Assembly: GCA_003539755.1 (NCBI GenBank)
Contig: DPOH01000325.1
Location: 1-53,314, forward strand
Direction: 5' to 3'
From: Clostridium sp.
Lineage (GTDB): Bacteria; Bacillota; Clostridia; Clostridiales; Clostridiaceae
Length of the DNA stretch: 53,314 bases
Shown: piece after piece, positions 34,440-43,075 of the stretch
Layout: each line of letters begins with the position of its first letter
Position numbering within the stretch: the first letter of the stretch is position 1
The notes under the pieces: generated by a model
Databases searched by the model: none
What the model was told of the DNA's origin: nothing
The model's input: the letters and a program-made list of their open reading frames with translations, nothing else
Made by a program: the position numbers and the translations under genes

Positions 34440-36890
34440 TTATTTAACAACTATATTAACAAGTCTTCCTTTGATAACAATAACTTTTACAATATTCTTA
34501 CCAGCAGTAGCTTCTTTAATATTATCATTTTCAAGAGCAGCAGCTTTGATTCCTTCTTCATCTAAGTTTGATGAAATCATGATTTTTGCTTTGATTTTTC
34601 CATTAACTTGGATAGCTATTTCAACTTCATCCTTAACTAAAGCAGATGGGTCGAATTCTGGTAATCTTTCATTGAATACACTTGTAGTATTTCCAAGTAA
34701 GCTCCATTCTTCTTCAGCAAAGTGAGGTGCAAATGGTGCTAATAATTTGATAAAATCAGTTAAAGTTTCTTTTAAGAATACTGGATTCTTAACACCTTCT
34801 TGAAGATATTTGTTAAGAGCATTAGTAAGCTCCATAAGTCTTGCTATAGCTGTGTTGAATTGCATTTTATCTGTATCTTCAGTAACACCCTTAATTGCAG
34901 TATGTTTCCAGAAGTTTAATTCTTTTTCAGCGGCATCTATAGTTGTCTTTGTATTTTCAGTAGAATTTATAACTTCTCTTGAAGCTTCAAAAAGTCTTTC
35001 TATTCTATCAACAAATTTAGATACAGATTTAATTCCATCATCACTCCAAGCTCCACCTTCAGTGTATGCAAATCCAAACATTAAGTACATTCTGAATACA
35101 TCAGCACCATATTGTTTAATGTAGTCATCTGGAGAAATAGTGTTTCCTTTTGATTTACTCATTTTAAGTCCGTCTGGTCCAAGAATTAATCCTTGGTGAG
35201 TTAAGCTCTTAAATGGTTCATCAAAGTTTAAGTATCCCATATCTCTTAATGCTTTAGTGACGAATCTTGCATATAATAAGTGCATACATGCATGTTCTGG
35301 ACCACCAACATATTTATCAACTGGAAGAATCTTATTAATTAATTCAGGATTAAATGCTTCCTTATCATTTTTGTTATCTGGATATCTTAAGTAATACCAT
35401 GAAGAGCATACGAAAGTATCTAATGTATCAACTTCTCTCTTTGCAGGTTTACCACAGCAAGGGCAAGTTGTATTAACGAATTCTTCACATTTTGCTAATG
35501 GAGATTTTCCGTCTGGAGTAAATTCTACATTGTATGGTAATTTAACTGGAAGGTCTTTTTCAGGTACTGGAACTATTCCACAGTCATCACAGTAGATTAC
35601 TGGAATTGGAGCTCCCCAGTATCTTTGTCTAGATACAAGCCAGTCTCTTAATCTGAAGTTAACCTTCATAGCACCAAGCTTATCTTTTTCTAATTCTTCT
35701 ACGATAGCCTTTTTAGCTTCATCAGTAGTTAATCCATCAAATTTTCCAGAGTTAATTAATATTCCATGTTCACAGAATGGAAGTTCAGGTTCATTTCCTA
35801 CTTTATCAGTTATAACTCTTTGGATTGGTAATTCGAATTTAGTTGCGAAAGCAAAGTCTCTTTCATCATGTGCAGGAACAGCCATAACGCATCCTGTACC
35901 ATATGTAGCTAATACATAATCAGCAATCCAAATTGGAACTACTTTACCGTTAATAGGGTTTATTGCATATGAACCAGTGAATACACCAGTCTTTTCTTTA
36001 GAAGAAGATTGTCTTTCAATATCAGTTTGCTTAGCAGCCTCTTCTTTATATTTTTCAACAGCTTCTTTATATTCAGGAAGTGTTAATTCATCTACTAATT
36101 TATTTTCTGGAGCTAAAACAACATAGCTTACACCATTTAAAGTATCAACTCTTGTTGTGAATACATCAAATGATAAATCTGAATCTTTAACCTTAAATGT
36201 AACTTGTGCACCGTAAGATCTTCCAATCCAGTGTTTTTGCATTGCTTTAGTTTTTTCTGGCCAGTCTAAGCCATCGATCATATCTAATAATTCATCAGCA
36301 TAATCAGTAATTTTGAAGAACCATTGAGTTAAATCTTTTTTAGTAACAACAGTTCCACATCTTTCACATTCACCATCAACAACTTGTTCGTTAGCTAAAA
36401 CTGTGTTACAAGATGGACACCAATTTACTGGAGCTTTCTTTCTGTAAGCTAATCCTTTTTCATATAATTTTAAGAATAGCCATTGAGTCCATTTGTAGTA
36501 ATCAGGAAGACAAGTGATTATTTCATTTTCCCAGTTAAACATTGCACCCATAGATTTTAATTGTTTTTCCATTGTTTCAATGTTCTTTAATGTTGAATCT
36601 TGTGGATGAATACCAGTTTTTATTGCATAGTTTTCAGCTGGTAAACCAAATGCATCAAATCCCATTGGTTGGAATACATTGTATCCTTGCATTCTTTTGA
36701 ATCTAGCCCATGAATCTGTTGGACCATAGTTGAACCAGTGTCCAGCGTGTAATTGAGCGCCTGATGGATAAGAGAACATTTCAAGTGTATAAAGTTTCTT
36801 ATCTAAGTTAGTAGGGTCGAATTTGTAAGTTTCATTTTCTTCCCAAATCTTTTGCCATTTTTCATCGATTTTAGTACTGTAATTTCCCAT
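34440..36890 (-). CDS. leuS: Leucyl-tRNA synthetase
   Basis: Class I synthetase of 816 aa charging tRNA-Leu, with an editing domain. The HIGH motif is HAGH in YPSGAQLHAGHW, and KMSKS is intact in GLKMSKSKGN. The CP1 editing domain covers about 225-415, and zinc-type Cys pairs appear in WCPSCN and ECERCGT and again in CPCCG. The start at 36890 follows GGAGGTT; an upstream in-frame extension of 20 codons has no ribosome site. A leucine-type T-box lies about 225 bases upstream, so expression rises when tRNA-Leu is uncharged. Confidence 0.97.
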   Translation of the reverse strand: MGNYSTKIDEKWQKIWEENETYKFDPTNLDKKLYTLEMFSYPSGAQLHAGHWFNYGPTDSWARFKRMQGYNVFQPMGFDAFGLPAENYAIKTGIHPQDSTLKNIETMEKQLKSMGAMFNWENEIITCLPDYYKWTQWLFLKLYEKGLAYRKKAPVNWCPSCNTVLANEQVVDGECERCGTVVTKKDLTQWFFKITDYADELLDMIDGLDWPEKTKAMQKHWIGRSYGAQVTFKVKDSDLSFDVFTTRVDTLNGVSYVVLAPENKLVDELTLPEYKEAVEKYKEEAAKQTDIERQSSSKEKTGVFTGSYAINPINGKVVPIWIADYVLATYGTGCVMAVPAHDERDFAFATKFELPIQRVITDKVGNEPELPFCEHGILINSGKFDGLTTDEAKKAIVEELEKDKLGAMKVNFRLRDWLVSRQRYWGAPIPVIYCDDCGIVPVPEKDLPVKLPYNVEFTPDGKSPLAKCEEFVNTTCPCCGKPAKREVDTLDTFVCSSWYYLRYPDNKNDKEAFNPELINKILPVDKYVGGPEHACMHLLYARFVTKALRDMGYLNFDEPFKSLTHQGLILGPDGLKMSKSKGNTISPDDYIKQYGADVFRMYLMFGFAYTEGGAWSDDGIKSVSKFVDRIERLFEASREVINSTENTKTTIDAAEKELNFWKHTAIKGVTEDTDKMQFNTAIARLMELTNALNKYLQEGVKNPVFLKETLTDFIKLLAPFAPHFAEEEWSLLGNTTSVFNERLPEFDPSALVKDEVEIAIQVNGKIKAKIMISSNLDEEGIKAAALENDNIKEATAGKNIVKVIVIKGRLVNIVVK

Positions 36891-37114
36891 TTTAAACCTC
36901 CAATATTTAGTTGATAGTTGATACCCTCTTGTGGGGTACTCTGTGAGCAATTGATAGTTGATAGTTTAAGGATGATTTTACTAACGTAAAATCTTTAAAT
37001 AATAAAGCTGTAGATTTTGCTTTGCAAAATTGATGCATATATTATAATTAAAAGCTGAAAGTCTTTTGGTCTTAATTATCACTTGTCAATTGTCGATTGT
37101 AATTGTTTTTGTAT
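36891..37114 (-). other. Untranslated stretch between the T-box terminator and leuS
   Basis: About 220 bases with no gene. It holds two copies of TTGATAGTTGATA (near 36909-36921 and 36951-36963), a hairpin ATTTTGC-TT-GCAAAAT (near 37015-37030), a hairpin TACCCTC/GGGGTA (near 36922-36939), and a GACAATTGACAA-like string (complement at 37083-37094) shared with the tyrS leader. A T-box normally lies much closer to its gene, so this looks like inserted small-repeat DNA. Confidence 0.5.
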
Positions 37115-37345
37115 AAAAAAAGCCCTCGTCTCTTGTAAGAGACGAAAGCATAGTTTCCGTGGTACCACTCTTATTAAAAGAATTATAATAAATTCTTTTC
37201 ACTTAATACTTTAACGGGTTTACCGTATCTGTTTCTTAGGCAGATAAGCTCCTAGACAAGTTCATAATAATATAACGTTATTTTACACCAGCCAATAACT
37301 CTCTTAAGATATAAATATTACTACTACTTCTATTCAATGCTTTTA
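37115..37345 (-). ncRNA. T-box riboswitch of leuS
   Basis: Read on the minus strand, the conserved T-box AAGAGTGGTACCACGG (37172-37157) is followed by a 9-bp terminator hairpin (37145-37137 with 37134-37126) and a run of seven T (37121-37115). Upstream, GAGAGTTATTGGCTGGTG and GAACTTG fit stem I; the CTT at 37260-37258 is a plausible leucine specifier. Binding of uncharged tRNA-Leu would favour the antiterminator and allow leuS transcription. The 5' limit is approximate. Confidence 0.9.
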
Positions 37346-37574
37346 TACAATTTTAGAACTATTATATATTAAAATTTACAATAAATCAAGGATTGAGAGG
37401 TTGTATAAAGCTACAAAATATAATAGAAGGTTTAAATGTATATTATGTTTTTAAATTTTTAAAATTTATCTTGTACCCAATATGATAAAATAAGAATTAT
37501 ATGATATATTAAAGAATATCAATAAATATTAGGGATATTAGAATTTATAAATTACTAACAAAGGAAGTGATGGT

Positions 37575-39011
37575 ATGGATTTGCTGTTAGCGTTAGGTAT
37601 GATAGTTTTAATACTAAATGTATTCTTTTCCTTCTCGCTTATTTTTATTGAAAGAAAAGATCCAACTACAACATGGGCATGGCTACTTATACTAATTGTA
37701 TTACCAGGGATAGGATTTATAATTTATTTATTGTTTGGTCAGAATTTAAGCAGACAGAAGATGTTTAAAGAGAAAACCATAAGTGATGCCAAAAAGAGAA
37801 AAATATTAAATGATATGATGCATGAATCTAGTATATCTTCTCATGATGGGGGAGAAAAGTTTGCTGATCTTAGAAAAATGAATTTTAATGATTCAGGAGC
37901 AAAATATAGGATAAATAATGATATTGATGTATATGTAAATGGTGAAGATAAATTTAAGCAACTTTTAGAAGATATAAGAAATGCTAAAAAATATATACAC
38001 ATTGAATACTATATATTCAAAAAAGATATATTAGGAGAACAAATAATTAAGGAATTAACTAAGAAGGCACAAGAAGGATTAGAAGTAAGGCTTCTTGTAG
38101 ATGCAATGGGATCAAGGAAATTAACTAAGAAAGTATTAAAGAAATATATTTCAGCAGGTGGAAAATTTTCATTGTTTTTCCCAGGAATAATTCCTCATTT
38201 AAATACTCGTGTTAATTATAGAAACCATAGAAAAATAGTTGTTATTGATGGTAAATATGGTTATGTAGGTGGATTTAATGTAGGAAAAGAATATATAAAT
38301 AAAGATAATAGGGTAGGATTTTGGAGAGACACTCATGTAAGAATTAATGGTGAATCAGTAGATGATTTAAATGCAAGATTTTTAATGGACTGGTGCTATG
38401 CTTCTGGAGAAGTAATAGAAAGTTATCGAAAGTATATGATAAAGGAAAAAGAAAAAGTTGGGGATATAGGTATACAGATTGTTACAAGTGGGCCAGACCA
38501 TGAGGAACCATACATAAGAAATGCTTATATTAAGATAATTAATAATGCAAAGAAAAATGTATATTTAGAAACACCTTATTTTGTGCCAGATTCACCAGTG
38601 CTTGAAGCTTTAAAAATATCTGCTTTATCTGGAACAGATGTAAGAATAATGATTCCAGGTAAGCCAGACCATTTCTTTATGGGATGGGCAGCAAGCTCAT
38701 ATATTGGAGAGTTATTAGAAGCAGGCGTAAAGGTATATGCTTATACTAAAGGTTTTATACATGCTAAAACAATGGTAGCAGATAGTCTTGTTATGAGTAT
38801 TGGGACTGCTAATATGGACATAAGAAGTTTTAAACTAAACTTTGAGGTAAATGCATTTATTTATGATGATAGAGTTGCTAAAAATGGTGAAGAGCAATTT
38901 ATGAAAGACATGAAAGATTGTTATGAAATAACTAAAGAAATGCATGAAAGCAGAAGTGGCATTTTGAAAATTAAGGAATCAATCATAAGGTTATTATCAC
39001 CTATTTTATAG
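37575..39011 (+). CDS. cls: Cardiolipin synthase
   Basis: Phospholipase-D-superfamily membrane enzyme of 478 aa that joins two phosphatidylglycerol molecules to cardiolipin and glycerol. Two N-terminal membrane segments (about 2-22 and 33-54) precede two HKD motifs: HRKIVVID (His218, Lys220, Asp225) and HAKTMVAD (His396, Lys398, Asp403). The length is normal. GGAAGTGATGG precedes the ATG. It stands alone between the leuS T-box region and the aromatic operon; no clear terminator follows, only A+T-rich DNA with a weak hairpin near 39090-39112. Confidence 0.95.
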   Translation: MDLLLALGMIVLILNVFFSFSLIFIERKDPTTTWAWLLILIVLPGIGFIIYLLFGQNLSRQKMFKEKTISDAKKRKILNDMMHESSISSHDGGEKFADLRKMNFNDSGAKYRINNDIDVYVNGEDKFKQLLEDIRNAKKYIHIEYYIFKKDILGEQIIKELTKKAQEGLEVRLLVDAMGSRKLTKKVLKKYISAGGKFSLFFPGIIPHLNTRVNYRNHRKIVVIDGKYGYVGGFNVGKEYINKDNRVGFWRDTHVRINGESVDDLNARFLMDWCYASGEVIESYRKYMIKEKEKVGDIGIQIVTSGPDHEEPYIRNAYIKIINNAKKNVYLETPYFVPDSPVLEALKISALSGTDVRIMIPGKPDHFFMGWAASSYIGELLEAGVKVYAYTKGFIHAKTMVADSLVMSIGTANMDIRSFKLNFEVNAFIYDDRVAKNGEEQFMKDMKDCYEITKEMHESRSGILKIKESIIRLLSPIL

Positions 39012-39206
39012 GAAAATATTTAAATAATCAGAAATAAAAAATATTAAATGATATTTGAAAAATATATATTATAAAGTAAGGTTATGTTATAGGATTATAA
39101 ATTTTTATAATTAACACTTTATTATTTATTAATGAATTATTTGTAGTGATTTTAATAAAAAGCTAAAATGTTGATAAATGATTAAAAAATATAAAAATTT
39201 CATATT

Positions 39207-39232
39207 AAATTGTCAATAAACATTGACAATTT
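39207..39232. promoter_or_regulatory. Perfect 11-bp inverted repeat overlapping the aro operon -35 box
   Basis: AAATTGTCAAT (39207-39217) and ATTGACAATTT (39222-39232) are perfectly complementary around AAAC. The right arm contains the -35 hexamer TTGACA. This is a strong candidate operator for a repressor of the aromatic operon; the regulator is not in the window as far as I can tell. Confidence 0.6.
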
Positions 39233-39250
39233 ATCTCAATTTGTTATAAT
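39223..39250 (+). promoter_or_regulatory. Promoter of the aromatic amino acid operon
   Basis: A perfect TTGACA (39223-39228) and a perfect TATAAT (39245-39250) with a 16-base spacer. It lies 39 bases before the leader ORF. This is the best promoter match in the window. Confidence 0.85.
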
Positions 39251-39289
39251 GGTAAAAACAATCGATTTTACAAAGAATGGAGAAAAGAC

Positions 39290-39427
39290 ATGAAAAAGGA
39301 TATTAATAAATCAGCAATGCAAAATTTTTATAGCTTTTTTAGTTTTATATTCTGGGGCTTTTATTTTAGCGCTGGCTATTTATTTTGCAAAAAACTGAAT
39401 AATAATAACCTTTTAATGAGTGTTTAA
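39290..39427 (+). CDS. Aromatic-rich leader peptide of the aro operon (candidate attenuator peptide)
   Basis: A 45-codon ORF with GGAGAAA before its ATG. Codons 13-32 contain 12 aromatic residues: Phe at 13, 16, 17, 19, 21, 24, 26 and 32, Tyr at 14, 25 and 30, and Trp at 22. Beginning with codon 13 the peptide reads FYSFFSFIFWGFYF. It follows the operon promoter and precedes a terminator at 39472-39507, with aroF beyond. This is the arrangement of pheL/trpL-type leader peptides, in which ribosomes that stall for lack of charged tRNA alter RNA folding. The peptide could also be read as a short membrane segment, but the aromatic share is far above what such segments need. It ends LNNNNLLMSV after the aromatic run. 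Confidence 0.75.
   Translation: MKKDINKSAMQNFYSFFSFIFWGFYFSAGYLFCKKLNNNNLLMSV
39354..39364 (+). promoter_or_regulatory. Candidate antiterminator segment inside the leader ORF
   Basis: GGGGCTTTTAT, within codons 22-25 of the leader peptide, resembles the terminator 3' arm GGGGCTCTAT (39493-39502). It can pair with the terminator 5' arm ATAGAGCTC (39475-39483) over nine positions with one bulge and some G-U pairs. Such pairing would exclude the terminator hairpin. Confidence 0.45.
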
Positions 39428-39471
39428 AGTTTTAATAATTTATAGTAAAAATCTTAAGTTGTAATGTATAT

Positions 39472-39507
39472 AAGATAGAGCTCATTAATATAGGGGCTCT
39501 ATTTTTT
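39472..39507 (+). terminator. Attenuator terminator upstream of aroF
   Basis: ATAGAGCTC (39475-39483) pairs with GGGCTCTAT (39494-39502) with one G-U pair, extended by A-T pairs at the base, and is followed by six T (39502-39507). It lies after the leader ORF and 108 bases before the first structural gene, so it must be bypassed for operon expression. The remaining DNA from 39508 to 39614 contains a T-rich/A-rich inverted repeat just before the aroF ribosome site and no supported gene. Confidence 0.85.
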
Positions 39508-39614
39508 ATAATCAGAAATTGATAAAACATATAATTAGAGAAAAGCAAAATGACTACTGCTTATACCTATTAATTATTTATTTTCTTTGTAAATAAATTA
39601 AGGGGGCTTTATAA

Positions 39615-40628
39615 ATGATCGTAATATTAAAACAAAATGTAAAACAAGAAGAAATTAATAAATTAACTAAACAAATTGAATCTAAGGGCCTTATAGTAAA
39701 TCCAGTAATAGGTACTGAAAAGAGTGTTTTAGGGTTAGTTGGAGATACAACACAAATAGATCCTTCAATTATAGAAGCAAGTGAAATTGTGGAAAATGTT
39801 ATGCATGTTCAAGAACCATTTAAAAAGGCTAATAGAATGTTTCATCCAGATCCAACAATTGTTGATGTTAATGGGGTGAAAATAGGTGGAAAGAAAATTG
39901 CAATGATAGCTGGGCCATGTTCAGTAGAAAATGAAGAACAAATAGTAGAGATAGCAGAAGAAGTTAAGGAAATAGGGGCTAATTTCTTAAGAGGTGGTGC
40001 TTTTAAGCCAAGAACATCACCATATGCATTTCAAGGATTGAAATATGAAGGACTAGAATTATTAAAGAAAGCTAAAGAAAAAACAGGTCTTCCAATAGTT
40101 ACAGAATTAATGTCACCTTATGATATTGAAACCTTTGTAGAAAATGTTGATGTGATTCAGGTTGGAGCTAGAAATATGCAGAATTTCGAACTTCTAAAGG
40201 AATTGGGAAAAATTAATAAACCAATTTTATTAAAGAGAGGATTATCTGCAACTATAGAAGAATGGTTAATGTCTGCTGAATATATTATGGCTGGTGGAAA
40301 TGAAAATGTAATTTTATGTGAAAGAGGAATAAGAACATTTGAAACTTATACAAGAAACACTTTAGACTTAAGTGCTATACCAGCAGTTAAAAAATTAAGC
40401 CATTTACCTGTTATAGTAGATCCAAGTCATGCTGCAGGAAAGTACTGGATGGTTGAACCTCTTGCAAAAGCAGCTGTTGCTGTAGGTGCTGATGGGCTTA
40501 TAATAGAAGTGCACAATGATCCAGCTAATGCATTATGTGATGGACCACAATCTATAAAACCTAAAAATTACGCTAAGTTAGTTGAAGAGCTAAGGGTTAT
40601 TGCTAATGCAGTAGGAAGAGAGATTTAA
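39615..40628 (+). CDS. aroF: DAHP synthase (type I-beta) with N-terminal ferredoxin-like domain, first copy
   Basis: 3-deoxy-D-arabino-heptulosonate 7-phosphate synthase of 337 aa, the first step of the shikimate pathway from phosphoenolpyruvate and erythrose 4-phosphate. Residues 1-70 form the small regulatory ferredoxin-like domain of the Thermotoga-type enzymes; the barrel follows with AGPCSVENEEQI, LRGGAFKPRTSPYAFQG, VGARNMQNFELL, LKRGLSATIEEWL and DPSHAAGK. AGGGGG precedes the ATG. It is the first structural gene after the leader and attenuator. A paralogue lies later in the same operon; the N-terminal domains differ more than the barrels, which suggests different feedback inhibitors. 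Confidence 0.95.
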   Translation: MIVILKQNVKQEEINKLTKQIESKGLIVNPVIGTEKSVLGLVGDTTQIDPSIIEASEIVENVMHVQEPFKKANRMFHPDPTIVDVNGVKIGGKKIAMIAGPCSVENEEQIVEIAEEVKEIGANFLRGGAFKPRTSPYAFQGLKYEGLELLKKAKEKTGLPIVTELMSPYDIETFVENVDVIQVGARNMQNFELLKELGKINKPILLKRGLSATIEEWLMSAEYIMAGGNENVILCERGIRTFETYTRNTLDLSAIPAVKKLSHLPVIVDPSHAAGKYWMVEPLAKAAVAVGADGLIIEVHNDPANALCDGPQSIKPKNYAKLVEELRVIANAVGREI

Positions 40629-40697
40629 TTTAACTAGATTTAATACTAGAAATAATAAGTATTAAGTATTTTATATATAAAAGTTAGGAGGATACCA

Positions 40698-41750
40698 ATG
40701 GAAAAATTGATAGTTGATTTAGGAGAGAGAAGTTATCCTATAATAATAGAAAAAGGCTTATTAGATAAGATAGATATTGAAATAGGAAAAGTGTTTAAAG
40801 GAAAAAAGATTTTTGTTTTAAGTGATAAAAATGTTGCATACCATTATGGAGAAAGAGTTGTAAAATGCTTGGAGAAAGCTGGATATGAAGTTAAACTTAT
40901 GGCTCTTGAACCAGGAGAAGAAACAAAATCAATAAATACACTTCCTTCAATTTATAATGAACTTCTAGATTTTAAAGTTACAAGAAGTGATTTGATTATA
41001 ACTTTAGGTGGAGGAGTTATTGGAGATATAGGAGGATTTGCTGCTTCTACTTTCCTTAGAGGAGTATCTTTTGTACAGATTCCTACATCTATTCTTGCAC
41101 AGGTTGACAGCAGTGTTGGAGGAAAGGTTGCTGTAGATTTGGATAGAGGTAAGAATTTAGTAGGAAGCTTTTATCATCCTAAATTAGTACTTATAGATCC
41201 AGAAGTGCTTCATACTCTAGATGATAGATTTTATAGAGATGGAATGGCAGAAGTAATAAAATACGGATGTATAAAGGATAAAGAATTTTTCTATTTCTTA
41301 AAGAGTTTAAAAACTAAAGATGAAGTTATGCACAACATAGAAAAAATTATACACAATTGTTGCTACATTAAAAAGTGTGTTGTGGAAAAAGATGAAAGAG
41401 ATACTGGAGAAAGAATGCTTTTAAACTTTGGACATACTTTAGGTCATGCTATAGAAGCATATTATGATTTTAAGAAGTTTAGTCATGGTGAAGCTGTAGC
41501 AATAGGAATGTATGAAATAAGCAAAATTTCAGAGAAAAAAGGTATCACAGAAACAGGTACAGCTGATACTATTAAAGAAATTTTAATTCAGTATGGATTA
41601 CCTTATGAAGTAGAAATTAATGAAAAATCAGTTATATTAGATACTATATCTTTAGACAAGAAGAATATAGATAATGTACTTAAAGTAGTGCTTCTTAAAT
41701 CAATAGGTGATTCTTTCTTAGAAAAAACAAGTGTAGACTTTTTTAGATAA
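40698..41750 (+). CDS. aroB: 3-dehydroquinate synthase
   Basis: A 350-aa NAD- and zinc-dependent enzyme converting DAHP to 3-dehydroquinate. The NAD loop GGGVIGDIGGFAAS and the stretches PTSILAQVDSSVGGKVAVD and NFGHTLGHAIEA (metal-binding His) are clear. It lies 69 bases after aroF with AGGAGG as ribosome site and 17 bases before aroA. Confidence 0.97.
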   Translation: MEKLIVDLGERSYPIIIEKGLLDKIDIEIGKVFKGKKIFVLSDKNVAYHYGERVVKCLEKAGYEVKLMALEPGEETKSINTLPSIYNELLDFKVTRSDLIITLGGGVIGDIGGFAASTFLRGVSFVQIPTSILAQVDSSVGGKVAVDLDRGKNLVGSFYHPKLVLIDPEVLHTLDDRFYRDGMAEVIKYGCIKDKEFFYFLKSLKTKDEVMHNIEKIIHNCCYIKKCVVEKDERDTGERMLLNFGHTLGHAIEAYYDFKKFSHGEAVAIGMYEISKISEKKGITETGTADTIKEILIQYGLPYEVEINEKSVILDTISLDKKNIDNVLKVVLLKSIGDSFLEKTSVDFFR

Positions 41751-41767
41751 TTTATGGAGGTGTAAAA

Positions 41768-43075
41768 ATGGGGGATTATAAAGTTTATCCAGCTAAATTA
41801 AATGGTGATATAAAGATACCACCTTCAAAAAGTATGGCACACAGAGCTGTAATATGTGCTTCATTAAGCGATGGAATAAGCAGACTTACTAATATCGATT
41901 ATTCAGATGATATAATTGCAACAATAAAAGCAATGGAATCACTTGGGGCGGTCATAGTAAAGAAGGAAGATTATCTTGAAGTAATAGGAATAAACAGTAA
42001 GGATAATAAAGTAAAATGCAATATAGAAAATGAAAGACTCATAGACTGCAACGAATCAGGATCGACATTGAGATTTTTAGTACCTATTGCAGCGTTGTTT
42101 GATGGGGAAAATAGATTTATTGGAAGAGGAAATCTAGGAAAAAGACCATTAGATACTTATTATAATATTTTTGATGAACAAGGAATAAAGTATAGCTATA
42201 AAGAGGGAATATTAGATTTAAAAACAGAAGGAAAGCTTAAAGCTGGTGAATTTAAAGTTAAAGGTAATATAAGCTCACAATTTATAACTGGACTTTTATT
42301 TACACTTCCATTATTGGATGGAGATTCAAAGATAGTAATAACAACAGAAATGGAGTCTAAGGGATATATTGATTTAACTTTAAGTGCTATAAAGGATTTT
42401 GGTGTTGAAATAATTAATAATGACTATAAAGAATTTATAGTTAAGGGGAATCAGAATTATAAGAGTAGAGACTATAAGGTTGAAGGAGATTATTCTCAAG
42501 CTGCCTTTTTCTTATGTGCAGATGCTTTAGGCAATGAAATTACTGCAAATGATTTAAAGCTTGATTCTCTTCAAGGGGATAAGGAAGTAATAGATATATT
42601 AGAAAGAATAGGCATAAAATTTGAAAGGAAAAATTCTGGTATTATAGGAAAGGCAGATAATGGATTAAAGGCTACAGTAATAGATGGGTCGCAATGTCCT
42701 GATATTATACCAGTAGTATCACTTGTTGCTTCTTTATGTGAAGGGACTACTGAAATAATTAATGCAGAGAGACTTAGAATAAAAGAATGTGATAGGTTAG
42801 TTGCCGTTACAAGTGAGTTAAATAAGCTTGGAGCAAATATTAAAGAAAAACAAGATGGTTTGATAATAAAAGGAGTAAAACACCTTAAAGGTGGAGCTGA
42901 AGTATGGAGTCATAAGGACCATAGAATAGCAATGACACTTGCTATAGCTGCAACTGTGTGTGAAGAACCTGTAGTTATTAAAGATTATGAATGTGTTTCA
43001 AAATCTTATCCAGAGTTTTGGAATGATTACAAAAGCTTAGGAGGTAAATTTAATGAGTGGAATGTGGGGAAATAA
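41768..43075 (+). CDS. aroA: 3-phosphoshikimate 1-carboxyvinyltransferase (EPSP synthase)
   Basis: A 435-aa two-domain enzyme joining phosphoenolpyruvate to shikimate 3-phosphate. PPSKSMAHRAVICASL near the start, DCNESGSTLRFLVP, and RIKECDRL in the C-terminal half are diagnostic. GGAGG lies before the ATG. Its last 23 bases overlap the start of aroC in another frame, which indicates translational coupling. Confidence 0.96.
   Translation: MGDYKVYPAKLNGDIKIPPSKSMAHRAVICASLSDGISRLTNIDYSDDIIATIKAMESLGAVIVKKEDYLEVIGINSKDNKVKCNIENERLIDCNESGSTLRFLVPIAALFDGENRFIGRGNLGKRPLDTYYNIFDEQGIKYSYKEGILDLKTEGKLKAGEFKVKGNISSQFITGLLFTLPLLDGDSKIVITTEMESKGYIDLTLSAIKDFGVEIINNDYKEFIVKGNQNYKSRDYKVEGDYSQAAFFLCADALGNEITANDLKLDSLQGDKEVIDILERIGIKFERKNSGIIGKADNGLKATVIDGSQCPDIIPVVSLVASLCEGTTEIINAERLRIKECDRLVAVTSELNKLGANIKEKQDGLIIKGVKHLKGGAEVWSHKDHRIAMTLAIAATVCEEPVVIKDYECVSKSYPEFWNDYKSLGGKFNEWNVGK

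Noticed and set aside
39550..39573. Seven-codon ORF MTTAYTY with two Tyr codons between the attenuator and aroF
   Set aside because: No good ribosome site and too short to judge; two Tyr codons are expected by chance in such DNA.
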